Under the pieces are notes generated by a model. The model did not search any database. It saw only the letters and a list, made by a program, of their open reading frames with translations, and was not told where the DNA came from. Positions 1-14,000 of a DNA stretch of 64,000 nucleotides are shown here, piece by piece. A program made the position numbers and the translations under genes. The number at the start of each line of letters is the position of its first letter. Positions within the stretch are counted from its first letter, which is position 1. The DNA is from Salvator merianae. Its lineage: Eukaryota > Chordata > Lepidosauria > Squamata > Teiidae. The DNA is taken from the NCBI GenBank assembly GCA_003586115.2, contig QVOM02000112.1:50094212-50158211 (forward strand), in the 5' to 3' direction.

Positions 1-179
1 CACCACCAAAATGGGTCCCCCTGCTAAACTGGCCCATAGAGGTGTGCACCCTTTTGCACGCCTCCCTGGGCTGGTTCACTTGTGAGTAGACTCACAGTAG
101 ACCTTTTTTTAAAGTCTGGTAGTGTGGAAGAGAGAGGCCTAGAAGGAGTCTAGGCTTCACACTATACTGGGTTACCAGT

Positions 180-359
180 GGCCCTTTCTGCACTGGGCCT
201 TATTTCAGATTATATCCTGGAATAAGAGCTTGCGTTCCACATGCTAGAGCAGATTACAGAAGGCCCCAGGCAGGTTCTGTGGTAGTTTGCTCCAACATGC
301 AGACAGCTGTCCTCTATTCTGGGATATAACCTGGAATAACGCCCAGTGCAGAAGGGGCC
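180..359. mobile_element. MITE family A (TIR GGCCCTTTCTGCACTGGGC)
   Basis: Terminal inverted repeats GGCCCTTTCTGCACTGGG and GCCCAGTGCAGAAGGGGCC close a 180-bp, largely self-complementary unit containing CAGATTATATCC. AGT stands on both sides (177-179, 360-362), a 3-bp target-site duplication. Other copies lie at about 22633, 33716, 42408 and 55533. Confidence 0.8.
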
Positions 360-404
360 AGTAAGTGTGGAAAGGCCCAAAGAGATTTACTACTGTAACT
401 TGCA

Positions 405-755
405 CACTTTCAAATTGTGGTACTGGAAAAGTCTTTTGAGAGTCCCTTGAACAGCAAGGAGATCAAATCAGTCAATACTAGAGGAAATCAATCTTGTCTG
501 TTCATTGAAAGGGCAAATACTGAAGCTGAAGCTCAAATACTCTGGACAAATAATGAGAAGACAGAACTGATTGGAAAAGACCCTGATGCTGGGGAAGATT
601 GAAGACAAAATGATAAAGGGATGCCAGAGAATGAGATGGACAGAGTCATGGAAGCAACAAACATGAACTTGGGCAGATTCCAGGAGGCAGTAGAGGACAG
701 CTATGCTATAGTCCCGGGGTCACAAAGAGTCAGAAACTACTGAACAATAACAACA
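405..755 (+). mobile_element. BovB LINE 3' fragment
   Basis: The reading frame from 417 gives SFESPLNSKEIKSVNTRGNQ and ends IGKDPDAGED, the familiar translation of BovB 3' ends. The unit closes with GGGGTCACAAAGAGTCAG and a CAATAACAACAA tail. Confidence 0.8.
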
Positions 756-1330
756 AGCATCCTTGCAGCTATTTTTAACTTCATTGCAGAGTTCCAGTGA
801 TTTAGCATTTTTTCTGAATCATCATTCCCCTTTTTGTTACTCTCTTTTTATAATTATTTCTTCATCCTGCATGGAATTTCTACACCACATCTAATTCCTA
901 CAGAAAATGAAGTAGAAGAAAGTAGAAAGACAATTCTGAGAGATCACTGCCGGCCGGCCGGCCTTATTAGACAAGTGATCTGACATGAAATAAAGCAGTT
1001 TCTGAAGTAGTACAGAAATACTTAGAAACAAGGCACTGTATTTACATGTCACATCAGATGACCATTGGTCACCCCTAGAACAGGGGACTTATGCCTACTC
1101 CCTGTCCCAAACCAGCTTGTTGCCCCTGTGGGGGACAGGACTTCCTAACGTAAGTGTGGGATTCCCAGTTTTAAGGGTACCCTGTCCTGTCTATTCAAAT
1201 AGCAGTCACACAATGCAAAACTGACCAGGTTGGCCAGCAATTGCAAATAGCCAACAAGCAGTACCACTGCCAGGCCTCAAGCTGAGTTGGGCAATAGCTA
1301 TTTCAATAGATTCCTTGGGTAGGCAAAGTA
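756..1330. other. Intron DNA, nothing recognised
   Basis: No exon or clear repeat is visible, apart from a short CCGGCCGGCCGGCC run at about 950-963. Confidence 0.5.
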
Positions 1331-1332
1331 TT

Positions 1333-1433
1333 TATTATTTGCCTTTTTATCCCACCCTATACCCGAAGGTCTCAGGGCAGGTTACAACATTAAAAACCAA
1401 TATAAAATGAACATACTAAAACAATACTAGTGT
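1333..1433 (-). mobile_element. L2-like LINE 3' end
   Basis: On the - strand this is the 'CCTGAGACCTTCGGGTATAGGG' type tail, which also ends the + strand copy at 46370-46820. Confidence 0.6.
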
Positions 1434-1940
1434 CTGAAAATGGGGGTAGTACCCCTGAGAGCCCCCCTCATCCCCGCAGCCGCAGCCAGCTGGATACATG
1501 TAAACAGGCCCAGAATATCTAAGTCTTTTGTCTGAGAAACCAGGCAGTAAATGCAAGTGATCAGCCCTCCATGCATGAAATAGTTAGAAAAAGGATCATC
1601 ATAATTAGCTTCCCCACATGTGAGCCCTAGACCAAACAAGATTTTGATAGCCAGATTTCTTGGTATCCCCAAGTCCACTCTCTCAATATCCCTAATACAG
1701 CCCAGAACTGACTGCCAATGCTAGCCAGTTGCAGAGAAACGGTACCTCCACACTGGCAGCAGGTCAGAGATCAACATCATCCAACTCCCTGTTAGCCACT
1801 GCATTTAAGAGCAGTGTGCATTACATCAGAAAGCGTGCATTAAAATTCTTTGAGATCATGCATAAACTAGCAAAAATTATATAATAATATTATACAGAAA
1901 GAGCTAATCCATGTGCTTTTCATGTCTTTTTCTCTTTTAG

Positions 1941-2025
1941 AATCATCACCAAATATATCAGCCTTTGCAATCATGGGAGAAAAAACCAATCTGTGTTATT
2001 TCTCTTTTTGACAATATCACACAAG
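1941..2025 (+). CDS. DNMT3L: DNMT3L exon a: methyltransferase motif I
   Basis: This 85-nt exon starts after a pyrimidine-rich acceptor (TCTCTTTTAG) and ends at G|GTAAAG. It enters in phase 0 and leaves one base of a split Glu codon. It encodes YQPLQSWEKKP then ICVISLFDNITQ, which aligns with the end of the linker and motif I (SLFDGI in active DNMT3 enzymes). The Gly of motif I that contacts S-adenosylmethionine is Asn here. Confidence 0.85.
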
Positions 2026-5000
2026 GTAAAGAATTTGGGAAATTAGGCTTAACAACACACGGTGCATCTTTTTCCCTGCATAGTTTAGCCCCAGATCAAG
2101 TTTTTGCAGAGACCTTTGCGACATGACTCCTGTTACCTGTTAATGGCCTTTTGCAGCAGTGGCCCATTGCTTTAAGGGCAGGTGTTCAGAACCCGCAGGA
2201 AGGGGGCCTGCCCTTAAAGCGACAGGCTACTGCTGGCCCATTGTGATATGAATTACATGGGGCAATGAAGGAGGAAGATAAACTGATGATCAGTGTTGTC
2301 ATCTATTTTAGTAGAAGAGGTTACTGCAAAACTTTCCAACCTTGATTCTATATGAATCAATGGGGCCAAATTATACAATAACAGAGTTGATTTATATTCT
2401 ATAGGAATATAAAGGTAGTGTATAAATAATTGATGGGAATGAATATAACTAAATCATTCTCTGGACAATACACAGTCAAAGAATAGAACTGCAGGTTCAA
2501 AAATGTGTTTACACATCCTGTACTTTCTTCCCATCAGCCTGTGTGAGGACAGGAGTTCATGGGTTCAGACTGAGTCAGGTTACCACTGTTGCAAGACAGG
2601 GCTCTCTGTATTGTCCTACACCAGCCCCCACCACGGGCTCTGAAGGCTATGCCAAGGCTCTGGAACTGATGCTGGAGCCTCCAAAGGCAAGAAACAAAAG
2701 TTCCCAGCCTTCAGAGTTCCTGGGTGTTTTGACAGCATACCTTGTGATACAGCTGAAATGGGGCCCCCACATACCAGAACAGGCCAGCCCTGGCTGTTCC
2801 AGGACCAGAGCCCTCGTATACCAGTAGACCTCGATGTTGAGGTCTACTGGTAAACTGGACTAGGGCACAGTTTGGGGTGCCCTGGCCTGATTTATGCTCC
2901 ATCCTGTGCAGACAGACTGTGTTAAGAGGGGGCAGAGCTTCCTTCAACCCTCACCAGCATGCAGAGGGGAGGCCCCTGAATCCTTCCTTTCCTAGCATGG
3001 GGCGATATCCTCATTTTCTCAGCCTAGGAGAACTACCACCCCTATTCTGATTCCACTGGTCACCAACTGCACATCATCAGAGCTTTAAATAGATTCAGCT
3101 GTTCTAAGCTGTTTCCAGAAGTGAGATATTTTTAGGTTTGAGTGCAGCTTTCAGGTTCAGATATATAGAACTACTAATATGATATCCTCAAATAAGAATT
3201 CAGTAAGTAGAAAAAAGCTGCTTCTCATCTGTGATCATTCTTAGTGTGAAAACAAACTGAATCTACATAGGTTCACCCATAGTGTAACTATTGCAGCTAA
3301 TGGTAGGCCATGAACTAGGGCAGTGGGAAAGGACAGACACACCAATTTGATGCCTCCTGTAGGTCACCCCAAAAAACAGCACTGGTCACATTACTGGATG
3401 ATGTGACTTCCAAGAAACACGAAAAAGAAGCTCTTCAGCATTGGCATACACTGCATAATATACAGGATTCTCTAATACTAGGTTGTATTAATGCACGAAC
3501 TGTTTTATATTCTGCAGAGCTGAAACGATTTGGGTTCCTGGGACAAACCATGGGCAATGGTAAACTGAAATATTTAGAAGATGTGACAGATGTAACAAGA
3601 AAACATGTAAGTAGATATTAGTGATTTTGCTTTGGACAACTCATATTTCTTATTATTTAATAAAGAGTTTGTATGTCCCTGGAAGAAAAGTGTGATTTCC
3701 AGTTAATTACTTTTAAAATATCTGAGAGACTACAAAGACAAAGTTGTCTTTCAGCTCATGCGCATGCACAGTGGCCAGAACAACAATGGCGGGCAGAAGC
3801 TCCTTCTCCCACCACACTTTGTTTAGGTTTGATCTGAAATGGGTCAGATCAAAGGAAGATTTCTGGTGCCATATGGACATCAGACAAAGTCCACAAACCA
3901 GAAAAGGGTGAGGGAGAAAGCTTCTGCCTGAATTCACCCACACTGGCTGCTAGTGGTGCAATCTTATACTTGTTTTTATAAACAAATGTTTATCTTTTTA
4001 TTTGTGTCTACCCTTGCTAATGGTATTTACTTTCTACAAAACAGTTTTGATTACACAAAGAAATATTATGGGAATTAAAAGGACCTCAAAACTACATGAG
4101 ACTATGGAACCATCTACAAGTCACTTTTTTTCTGATCTCTGGTTGGCCAGAAATAGGGTGGGCAAATAACCATGCCTCCCATCCCAGTCAGGGGTGATTT
4201 AATGTAAGAGTGGTAAAAGCCACTTTGATGACCACCCAATGGCTGTACCAGCATGGGGTGCAACATTTGACCATCACATCACCCCCCATTGAGAACTTTC
4301 AGACCACATTTATGGTATGTACCCAACTTCTATGTCTTAATTCCTGTCCCTGGTAGGTGTGACCATTCAGGGAACCTGGCTTCTGCAAGTAGGTCCTGCC
4401 TACAAGAATCATCTTAGCTTTCATGGAGGGCAAGATGGAGCCTTGAACATTTGTTAGCAGCCCTTCTTATCCGCACACTGGCCCACCTGGCTGCCATCCC
4501 CATCTAGCCCCCAAAGGGACTGCAGCTGGATGCGACCTGTGTGGTACTGAAATCTGTACACTACATGCTTAAGAATTTCAGTAGGCATGAGAATGTAATC
4601 AAAATTTTCTCTGATAGTTTTCAAATGCTTTTGTTGGTAATAGAATATAGGGATCGGAAAGTCCAGGCAAGCAAAAACCTGTAAGCTCAAAAATATAAAA
4701 ATGGTTCATATTTTTGAATGCATAGGTTTTTGCTTGCCTGATGCATGTGAATACGTGAAATGTGAAAGAACTATGAATGCATGAAACGGAGCTGAACTCA
4801 TTTTTGCTAGATCGTACAAAATTCAAACATTTGCATTTGGCATACTTATTTACTCAGCACATGGATACTCTTCCATTATATATGATGAATATATGCACAT
4901 AGCCAGTTCTCACAGTGGCCAACCTGCTGCAGAGAGAAACCCACCAGCAGGACATGAGCATACACCTGTTCTGCTTGTAGTCTCCCAGTAGCTGGCCTTC

Positions 5001-8000
5001 AAAGACATATAGTGAGAATAACCAAATCAGGACTAAGCAGATAAGCAAGGCTATTTATTGCCAATGCAAAAGACACACCAATACTTTGTGGTTCAGAGAT
5101 TTTATACATTTCAAGAAATGTTACATTCAATATCAAAACAATCATAGACAGCTGATGGTTTTAGGATTAAAACAATGTTCATCTCCCATCTAGAATATGG
5201 GAGTTTGATATCCCATATTCTGTTCTCAAGCATCAAGCCAGCAACGTTCTACATTAGAAAGAAAAAGAGTGTGCTATTCAGTGCCCAGCTCCAGACGCCA
5301 GCCACATATAGCACAAACAGGGGATACTCTGGAGAAAAGTCCCTCTGGAATGACCGCCTGTTGGCTACGTTGTGTAGGGGACTGTGCTGTGTGTGCGCTT
5401 TTTGGTATGCGCTCTTCTGGGTATTTTGCCAACACAAAATAACTGGAAGTGCACGATCATAACCACCAGGCATGTACGGGTGTCTTTTCTTTGCCTCTGT
5501 GCAGGCGCAGCGCATGCGCACATCCAGGTATTGAAATATGTGGGTGTGTACAATGTCACCACTGCGCATGCGCAGCCGTCTTTTTCAGACCATGTGCATG
5601 CACAGTGGCCAGAACAACAATGGCAGCTCCTTCTACAAGGTCAGTGAATGCACCAATTTGGGAAAACACGCCATCAGAGTCAGGTTTTCCCGAAATAGGA
5701 TATCATGCATTTTGGGGGGCTGTAGCATAGCTATGATGGGGTTGCCACAGTTACATGTGGCAATCCCACCATAGCGGTGCCAAAATGACATTATATTTCC
5801 CCCCATCTGGATGGGGCCAATGTTATCTTCTTGCTGTTCCTGAGAAAGTCAAATACGGTCATTCACAAAGAAGGGAAATAACACAGAAGCAGACAGAAGT
5901 AAGCAGAGCAGTCATCTAATAGGGGGCAACATTATGTGATTCTTAGAATTCTTCTGTTTTGATTTGGCTGAGCCTGCATAATTCTATTTGTAGTTTAATG
6001 GATCCTTCACCATCAATAACTTTCTCTTATTCCAACCTTTTGGTTACACTTCCATATACCACCTCCTCCTGCCATCAGAGTTAATACACCTTGATAGCTC
6101 TGACTGTCATGAATTAGTTCAACTTCTTTTTGAAGCAGTCACAAAAGCAAAAATTAATTCAATGCAGAGCTCTGTTGAGCAGAAAATAAACATTTGTGCC
6201 ACATCTAATAGTATGATAATGATCAAAATGCAGGAGAAGTGTTCAGCACAGCACTGATTCAAGCTTAGATGAATGGAATCTTACAATGAGAGATTTTGAA
6301 GAAGATAAATAGTTACTATTGGCTCACATTTTGCATAGAGTTTTAAGGATTTGAACACAATGTACCCAGACAAACACAGCTTGCATTCCTTTGTGAGGCG
6401 ATTCAAATGTCAGCCCAATCAACTTGTTAGACTTATTTCTTCAGCACCAGTCTCATAATGGTTGCTGAAAAACAGACCTTATAGCAAAAATCCAGATAAT
6501 GAAAACAATTAATTAATTAAAATGTGAAAAATTCTAGCTCCTTTAAAGGCCTATTCAGAAGTCACCCTAAATACCTAATGCCATAGGGAAAAAGTTGTGT
6601 AGCATGATAAAATAGAATGAATAATAACAAAAACATTATTATCTAAAATGCACAATGGGGAAATGGGGCCTGCCCCATCACGTGGGCCTGACTGGGCCCG
6701 TGTGACATCCCAGTTGGGCCTGCAATGCTGGATGGGGTCACGTAATACCCAATCCGGCATTCTAGTGCCTAATCAGGCATATACCAGATGGTCACCACAG
6801 CTGTAGCCTGCAGGTGGCCAGCTGCTGCTATGGCAACTGGGAGGCCCGCGCAGTGCGCAGGCATGATGGACTAATCGTGCCTGTGCAATGGGCCCATTGC
6901 AGTAGCACCATCAGACCTACACAATCAGGCCACACAGTGCCCCAATTGAGGAACCATGTCCCGATTGGGGCAATCAGGCCACATGAACTGGGCTGCGTGG
7001 GTGTGATTGGGGCACCATGCAGCCCGATCGCGTAGGCCCAATGGCGCCACCACAATGGGCCCATCATGCAGGTACGATCAGCCCATTGTGCCTGCACACT
7101 GTGAGGGCCTAAAGGTCACCATGGCAGCGGCTAGCCGCTTGCCAGCTGCTGCCATGGCAATCATCGGGCGCATGCCCGATCGGGCATCAGAATGTGGGAT
7201 TGGGCATTGCGCAGCCCCATCCGTCATCAGAGGCCCAATCGGGGCATCACGGGCCCGACTAGGGCATTTCGCAGACCCTGTCAGGCCCGATTGCCCCATC
7301 ACGCATGCATGATTGCGTGATCATGCATATGCAATAGGCAAATCACACACGAGATGGCCACTGCTGTGCAGGTAAGTGCGAATGCAACCTTACCTGAAGC
7401 TCACGATGAGCTTCAGGTAAGGTTGCAGTCTACTATTTGGTGCACCAGCAGTATCCACGATCAGGAGCGGATAAAACCCGCTCCCGGTCAGTTCGGCTGT
7501 CTTCCGATGTGAACGCACTTGGTTAGCACGTGTTCTCAAGGCCCAGCATTTATCCCGGTACAGGGAAGCCCGCCCCATACCAGGATAGCACCACAAAGTG
7601 CAAATACAGGGCTAGATTCTGCTGTTCAATGACATATTGTTTGTAGTAAACATACCACAGGATAGGTTAAAAAAAATCTATACATAACGACTTACATTCA
7701 GCGTTATTTATGTTCAGTCCAGCAAGACTCTGTTCTGTTGATTGCAACTAAACAATCTCTCAGCATGTCATAATAACCACATTTTTCATTCAACTAGAAG
7801 AATTAATAAGAACATGGTTAAAGAGCTAATATGAATATGATTGTATAATTTCTTATTTTGGAAGTAAATGTTGTCTGTCACTTGCTTCCTAAAAATGTTA
7901 CCTGAATGCTAGTAAAACAAATGGAAGCCTTACGAGGATGGAAAAATATATCTTGTTTAAAATCAATATATGTGAAATACACTTTCCTTTAATTAAATTT

Positions 8001-11000
8001 CCAAAGTTGTTGTTATTATTGTTGTTGTTGATATTATTTATTAGATAGAAGAATGGGGACCATTTGATTTCATATTTGGGTCTACTCCACCCACGGCAAA
8101 GTCTTATAAACAGCCCACTGGTAAGCGATGTAAAGTTTTATAAAACTGTAATTAAAATAAATTTATTTTTTAGTTAAAATAAATATTTTATCTGACACTG
8201 GTAAAACTGAGTTCAATTGAACTTGTTTTTTGCATAAATATTCATAGCATTATATCCATGCATATTTTGCTGCCTGACTGAGGCCAGCTGCATATTCACA
8301 TGGAAGTAGATTCAGTCGAATCAATGAATATGCCCAGTTCTAAAAGTCCTATTTAAATATATTCAATTAAGTTTGGTCCATTAAGCCAAAATGTGCAGTA
8401 CCCCACTACACTCAGTAGCTCAGAGCTTGAGTCCACTTTCTAATTCTCCTTCATGCATGTTTTAGGGTTAGCTAATCTATATATAATCCACTGTGTCTTA
8501 AGGCCAGGCAATAGAAAAGTGACCTGTATCAAACAGGTAAAAAGTAATTTGATCCCATAAACCCTGCATACTAATCTCTAAAATAAAAGAAAAATCTGCT
8601 AATCTTGTTAGATAATTTTAAGTACTTCTTTAGATAACTTTGTTGAAAAGCCCCACTGTTTTTTAAAAAAGTAAGCAATACAGTAAAGAGTGCACTTTTC
8701 TCCTTTTTTAAGCTTAGTTGCCCAAATCATGATAAACAATAAGGAGCAGAGGAGCAGAACTTCACTGGCAATCATGGGATGTATTCTTATCCTGAATGGC
8801 TATAAGCGCTAGTTATTCTTTGATTCTTAATCCTAGAGTCATGGTCCTTTAGGGCATTTTCAAAGTCCCTTCTGTGAGAAAAATCTACACAAAATTCAGT
8901 TCATTGACATAAATGATTTGGCTTCCCTACTCATCACCTCCTTATCCTCATTTTTGTTGTTTGCAAGTTAGCTGAGTGCAGTTTTGCAAAACTGGATGTA
9001 TCAAAGGTTCAAACTTCAAAGAAGACTCATTTGAAGATCAAAACATGACTGCAGCTCCACTTACTGGGCCTTTTCACACTTGCAGGTAGTGAGTGTCAGG
9101 GATGCAGACTACAGATGCTCCCGATCACCACCTGCTATGGAGCACAAAACCATGCTCCACATCTATACCGGGAGCTGGTCTGCTCCCAGTACATGGCACT
9201 CACACCCACTTCTGGGTGCATGCACAGAGCTGTGCGGCACACCTGCACCTGTGTGATTCTGCAGTGCGCCTGCACCACTGCATGGCATTGCCGGTCACCA
9301 TGGCAGGAGCTGAAGCTTCCCAGCTGCTGTCATGTCACAGGACACACTGTAAATGCTGGTATCCTGCTGCCAGTCTGTTCTACAGCCTTGCAGTGTGGAC
9401 GGTACCTGCGCTGCAAGGTCTGTTCTACAATGGAAAGTGCAAGCAGACACACAGTTTCTACGGCAATTGCACACTAGACTGGACCAGCATGCATTCCAGG
9501 TGTTTCCCTTCTACACACTGGTGCTGTCTAAGGGAGACCCCAAGCAGGGCATGCATTAGACCACACCAGCGTGCAAAAGGGAGCCTCCTAGTACACTTCC
9601 TGGTCTTGTATACCAACCAGTGCAGAATCTTCCTTAGTCCTTTGCTGCCAGGCCAGGGTGTATTGGCGAGTGTCAGTGCCTGTGTATGGAGGTCAAGACT
9701 GGTGGTTCTCCTCGTGAGTTGGCCTCCAGGGACCAGTCAATCACCTTTTGTTCCCCTCTCCTCTTTGTCTCATGCACATAGTACAAAAAGGCATCAAGAA
9801 GAGTTAATAGCATCTTCCCTAATAAGAGGTTCCATGGCACAGAAGAAGGAACGTGGATGGCTGAAAAACACCAGACAGTCAAGCAGTCTAATCCCCCAAG
9901 AAACACAAATACAAATAGCATCAGCCATTGTGTTTTCCTTGAGGCCCGTCCAAACAGAGGGAATGTAGCACCATTCGGGTGCCACTATGGTGGAATTGCC
10001 ACACATATATATGGCAACCCCACCATTGCTGCACTATATCCCACCTAAAATGGTGGGTTTTCTTGAAATAGCACTATTGCTTGCTTTGTAGCCAGAGTCA
10101 CGTATGCACAGCGGTGGTATCTTGCACATCTCTGTATTTTGTGCTGGTGAAATACCCAGATGTGTGCATGCACCACACATGTGTGGGGCAAAAAAGACAA
10201 CCACGCATGTGTGGTGGTCATGATCGCATATGTCCAGGTATTTCACACTGCTGAAATACCTGGATATGCACATCACTAAAATGCACACAGACAGCACAAG
10301 TCCCTATGTTGTACAGCCAACAGGCAATAATTCCAGAGGGGCTTTTCTCCAGAATATCACCTATTAACAGAATATTCAGCCATTGTCTGGAGCCATCCTT
10401 GTTTTTTCCTCTCTCACCTCTCCCATCTGTTGCTGTAGTAATCCCTTACTATACAACCAATCATTAAAAGACATTTCATTCTTAATGAGATGTGCATATT
10501 TCTTCCTGCTGTTTATTAAACAAGTAGATTTTTACTTACAATAAGTTGCAGCATAAGCAATGGTAGTGAGAGCAATCTGAATCTGATAAGACTTTTCACT
10601 TTCTGAGCAGCTTTCCAAGAATGAATTAAGCTGACATAACGATTGTGTTTGAGCTTTATGCTATCCAATCTTCTTGGCCAACTTTCTCCTCCTTACAACC
10701 AACTTGGAATAATGCCTCACCTTTTAAGTTGTCAGTTCTTCCAGTCTGTACATCAAAACTATTCTACTGAAGAAAATTTCGGAGTTTGAAAAAGAAGACA
10801 GTGTTGTTGCCCTCATTAGAAGCAGCCAGTTTTACCAGTTAAGAGGATGTCTATACAGAGGCCTGTCCAAACTTCACGAGGCAAGTGCCTCCACACTTTG
10901 CAGAGGCTCACATAATCAGGAGCAGACACCAGCTGCTCCCGAACGCTCCTAGCTGTGGAGCACTAAATTGTGCTCCACCGCTCTACCAGGAGCAGATAGA

Positions 11001-14000
11001 CTGCTCCTGGTAGAGTGCATTCGCACAATCTGGCAGCATAGCTGCACCTGCACAGTCCACAGTGTTGCCAGTCAGCAGACATTTCCTGGCCATTGTCTTG
11101 GCAAGGAACATAAGCAGGACACCAGCATTCACACTGCAAATGTTGGTATCCTGCTGGCATTCTATTCTAAGATCTCACAGTGCAGATGGTGTCTGCACTG
11201 TGGGGTCAATTCCACCTTAGAACAGGAAACACAGTTTAATTTGATTTTTGCACCTGCCTCTTCAAGCTGGTGGCAATATATAAACACACACTGGGGTACA
11301 TAATATATAACTTAAAAATAAATAAATATGAGGGTGAATAAAATTCATCAATAATAAAATGTGAACTGAATGAATGTACTGAATGAAGTACTGTAAATAT
11401 TGAACATAATTTACTTCTAGCTATGCAAACATTTCTGGAATGGAACTGATAACGTATCTTGGGATGTTTCTGTAATGTACTAGCATAGTCATAAAGATGA
11501 TTTTGCACATACAGTTTTTATTTTATGTCATGGTTCTCCTCTGACTAAATCACAACTAGAGGACAAGTAACAGTACTTTTTATTGTTATAACATAGAAGT
11601 TGTTAGGATTGCATTTGTGAGGCACAAAGAACCACAGCAAAACCACTGCACTATATATACTGAGTAAGCAAGGAATAAAACTCCATTATCCCAAGGAGCC
11701 ACTAGATCAGCCTATGGAGGCACGTAGAGGGGATCCCCACCTCCATGGGCTGGTTTAACGGGGGGGGGGCATTATGGCACCGCACCAAACTGCATCACTT
11801 AAATGGGTCCCCCTTAGGGTGCCGAGGCTAGAAACTTTAGTTCCTAGCAATTGGAGCCCTCTCAGCAGGCTCTCAAGCTCTCGGCCTGCCCCAGAACAGG
11901 CCAGCCACTTATTCTGGGCCTGCGTCAGGCTGAAACTGCTCCAGTCAGAGCAGTTCCAACTAGACTGCTCCACTCGCCACAAGAGCAAAACAGTCCTATA
12001 TGCATGAATTGTCCCACTCCTAACATATATGCGGTGGGCCCTCTGTTGCTGCAAAAAAGAAAACACAGGCATCCCCCAAGTTTTTATGGCTGGATGTTTA
12101 GGTCAGCTCAGAATCCATCTCTGAATGGGGATGTTGATACAGATTCATACTTTCATTCGTGTCTTTTGAGATCCCTAAAATACTATATATTAAAAACAGT
12201 TTTCAAGAGGTGAATTATTTCCATCATGTTTTCTTGTGAGTTTTCCTAGGAAACGTGGCTAAATAGATATCTGCTAATGCTATCCTTTTTATGTGTATTC
12301 TCATTCTAATACAATTATGTACATCTACTATAGAAATGCATCAGTAAAAACCTCCTTCTAATTTCCCAAATCTGCTTTATATTCTAATAGCCTGCTTTCT
12401 CTTTTTCCTTCCTGTTGCAGCCTGGTATTTTTATCAATATTTTCGTATTCTTCAGTATGGAAAACCCGCAGAAAATAGAAATAAGCCATTTTTTTGGATG
12501 TTTATTGACAACATAGTACTAGAAGAAGAGGATCGGGATACAGCTTCTCGATTCTTTAAAGTAAATTTTTCATTTATTGTTTGTATTGATAAGGCACCTC
12601 ATAAAATAAACTAAATTATCTTGACATCATCCAGAAGTAGAATGCATCAATAAAACAAGAATATAGAGCAGGGTCTCAAGATATATGAGAGCCATAAATC
12701 AGCTTAACCTAAGCAAAACTATAGTTAATCAATAACTGGATAGGTGACAGCCCACGAGTCATATGTAGAGCCTCTTGGGTTCCTCCACAGAAGAAAGATA
12801 GGATTGCAAATGAAACAAAAATACACAAATGAGAACCAAATGCTTATGACTTAAACCAGTATAAAAAACAAATACAAAAGACAAGGATAATAAAGTAATT
12901 TCTAAAGACCCTCGAAGGTTAAATCATATTATAACACTTAGTGCACTAGCATGCAATTATGGAAAGGCTAATTTACTTAATCGTTATTAATGATGCAGGA
13001 CCTCATTAAAACAAACTTCTTATTTGATCTCCATTGGTGTCCGAGCAGTTCGATCCATTTTTTAAAAGCACTAAATTTAAAGCCAGACACCCCACTGAAA
13101 TGGTTCTGCATTATATGATAATAGCATCAAATGAAGAAACTAATTGTAATAATTAAATGATATAACTGATTTTGCTCCTTTAAAAGATGGAACCTGTGCT
13201 TATATATAAGCAATATGGGAACATCCAGAATGCTGTACACATATGGAGTAATGTACCTTCTGTGAACAGGTGAATATCAAGTTTTTCATACCTTAATGAT
13301 GCAGTAATCCTTTCTCTTTCAGTCAATTGAGTTGTTTACTATAGTAAATAAATCAGATATTAGTATTTGTCAGCTTGAGGCCTACAGGAATGAACTAATA
13401 TCCACCGTGTCGCCCTTGAGAAGTTTGTGAGGCATCTACTACTAAACCGTTTAGACTCCTGTTCAAAACATATTTATTCACCCAGGCATTCCCAATGTAA
13501 ATAAATGCCTGTGTCATGACTTTCACCCAATTTTTTAATAGTGGTTCTTTAGTTTGCTGTTTTTAACCTTGTTTTTAAATTTTATCGTTAACCATTTTGT
13601 GACTTCATTGTAAAGAAGTAGGGAAATATATTTCTGAATACCTTAATTTATGTTTATTTAGGCGTTTACTGTATATCCCACCTTTCTTCCGAAGAGCTCA
13701 AGGTGGCAAATATTATTTCCCCCCCTCTATTCAATTTTGACCACAAATCTGTGGAGGTTGTTAGGCTGAGAGGAAATGGCTGGCCCCAGCTGGAAAAGGT
13801 TTGTGTCTAAGTGGAGATTATGTCATGATCTCCCACACCCTACTCCAACACTGGATTCCATTATATTAAATTAATATCTCTCTGGAATAACATGATCCTT
13901 CATATGTCCTATGTTAATTCATACACAAACACCACTCCATTTTTATATGATGAAAAATTTGTTATTTTAGATTATACAACTAGAGAAGGACGGGAGCCAA

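Noticed and set aside
417..602. 61-codon frame starting MVLEKSFESPL
   Set aside because: This is the translated 3' end of a BovB LINE, not a host gene.
6814..7312. Overlapping 70-100 codon frames on both strands
   Set aside because: They are by-products of the short GC-rich repeat; repeated words appear in all frames.
9093..9968. 291-codon open frame on the + strand
   Set aside because: It runs across a family B transposon and into family D sequence, has no start context, splice sites or domain, and its composition is that of repeat DNA.
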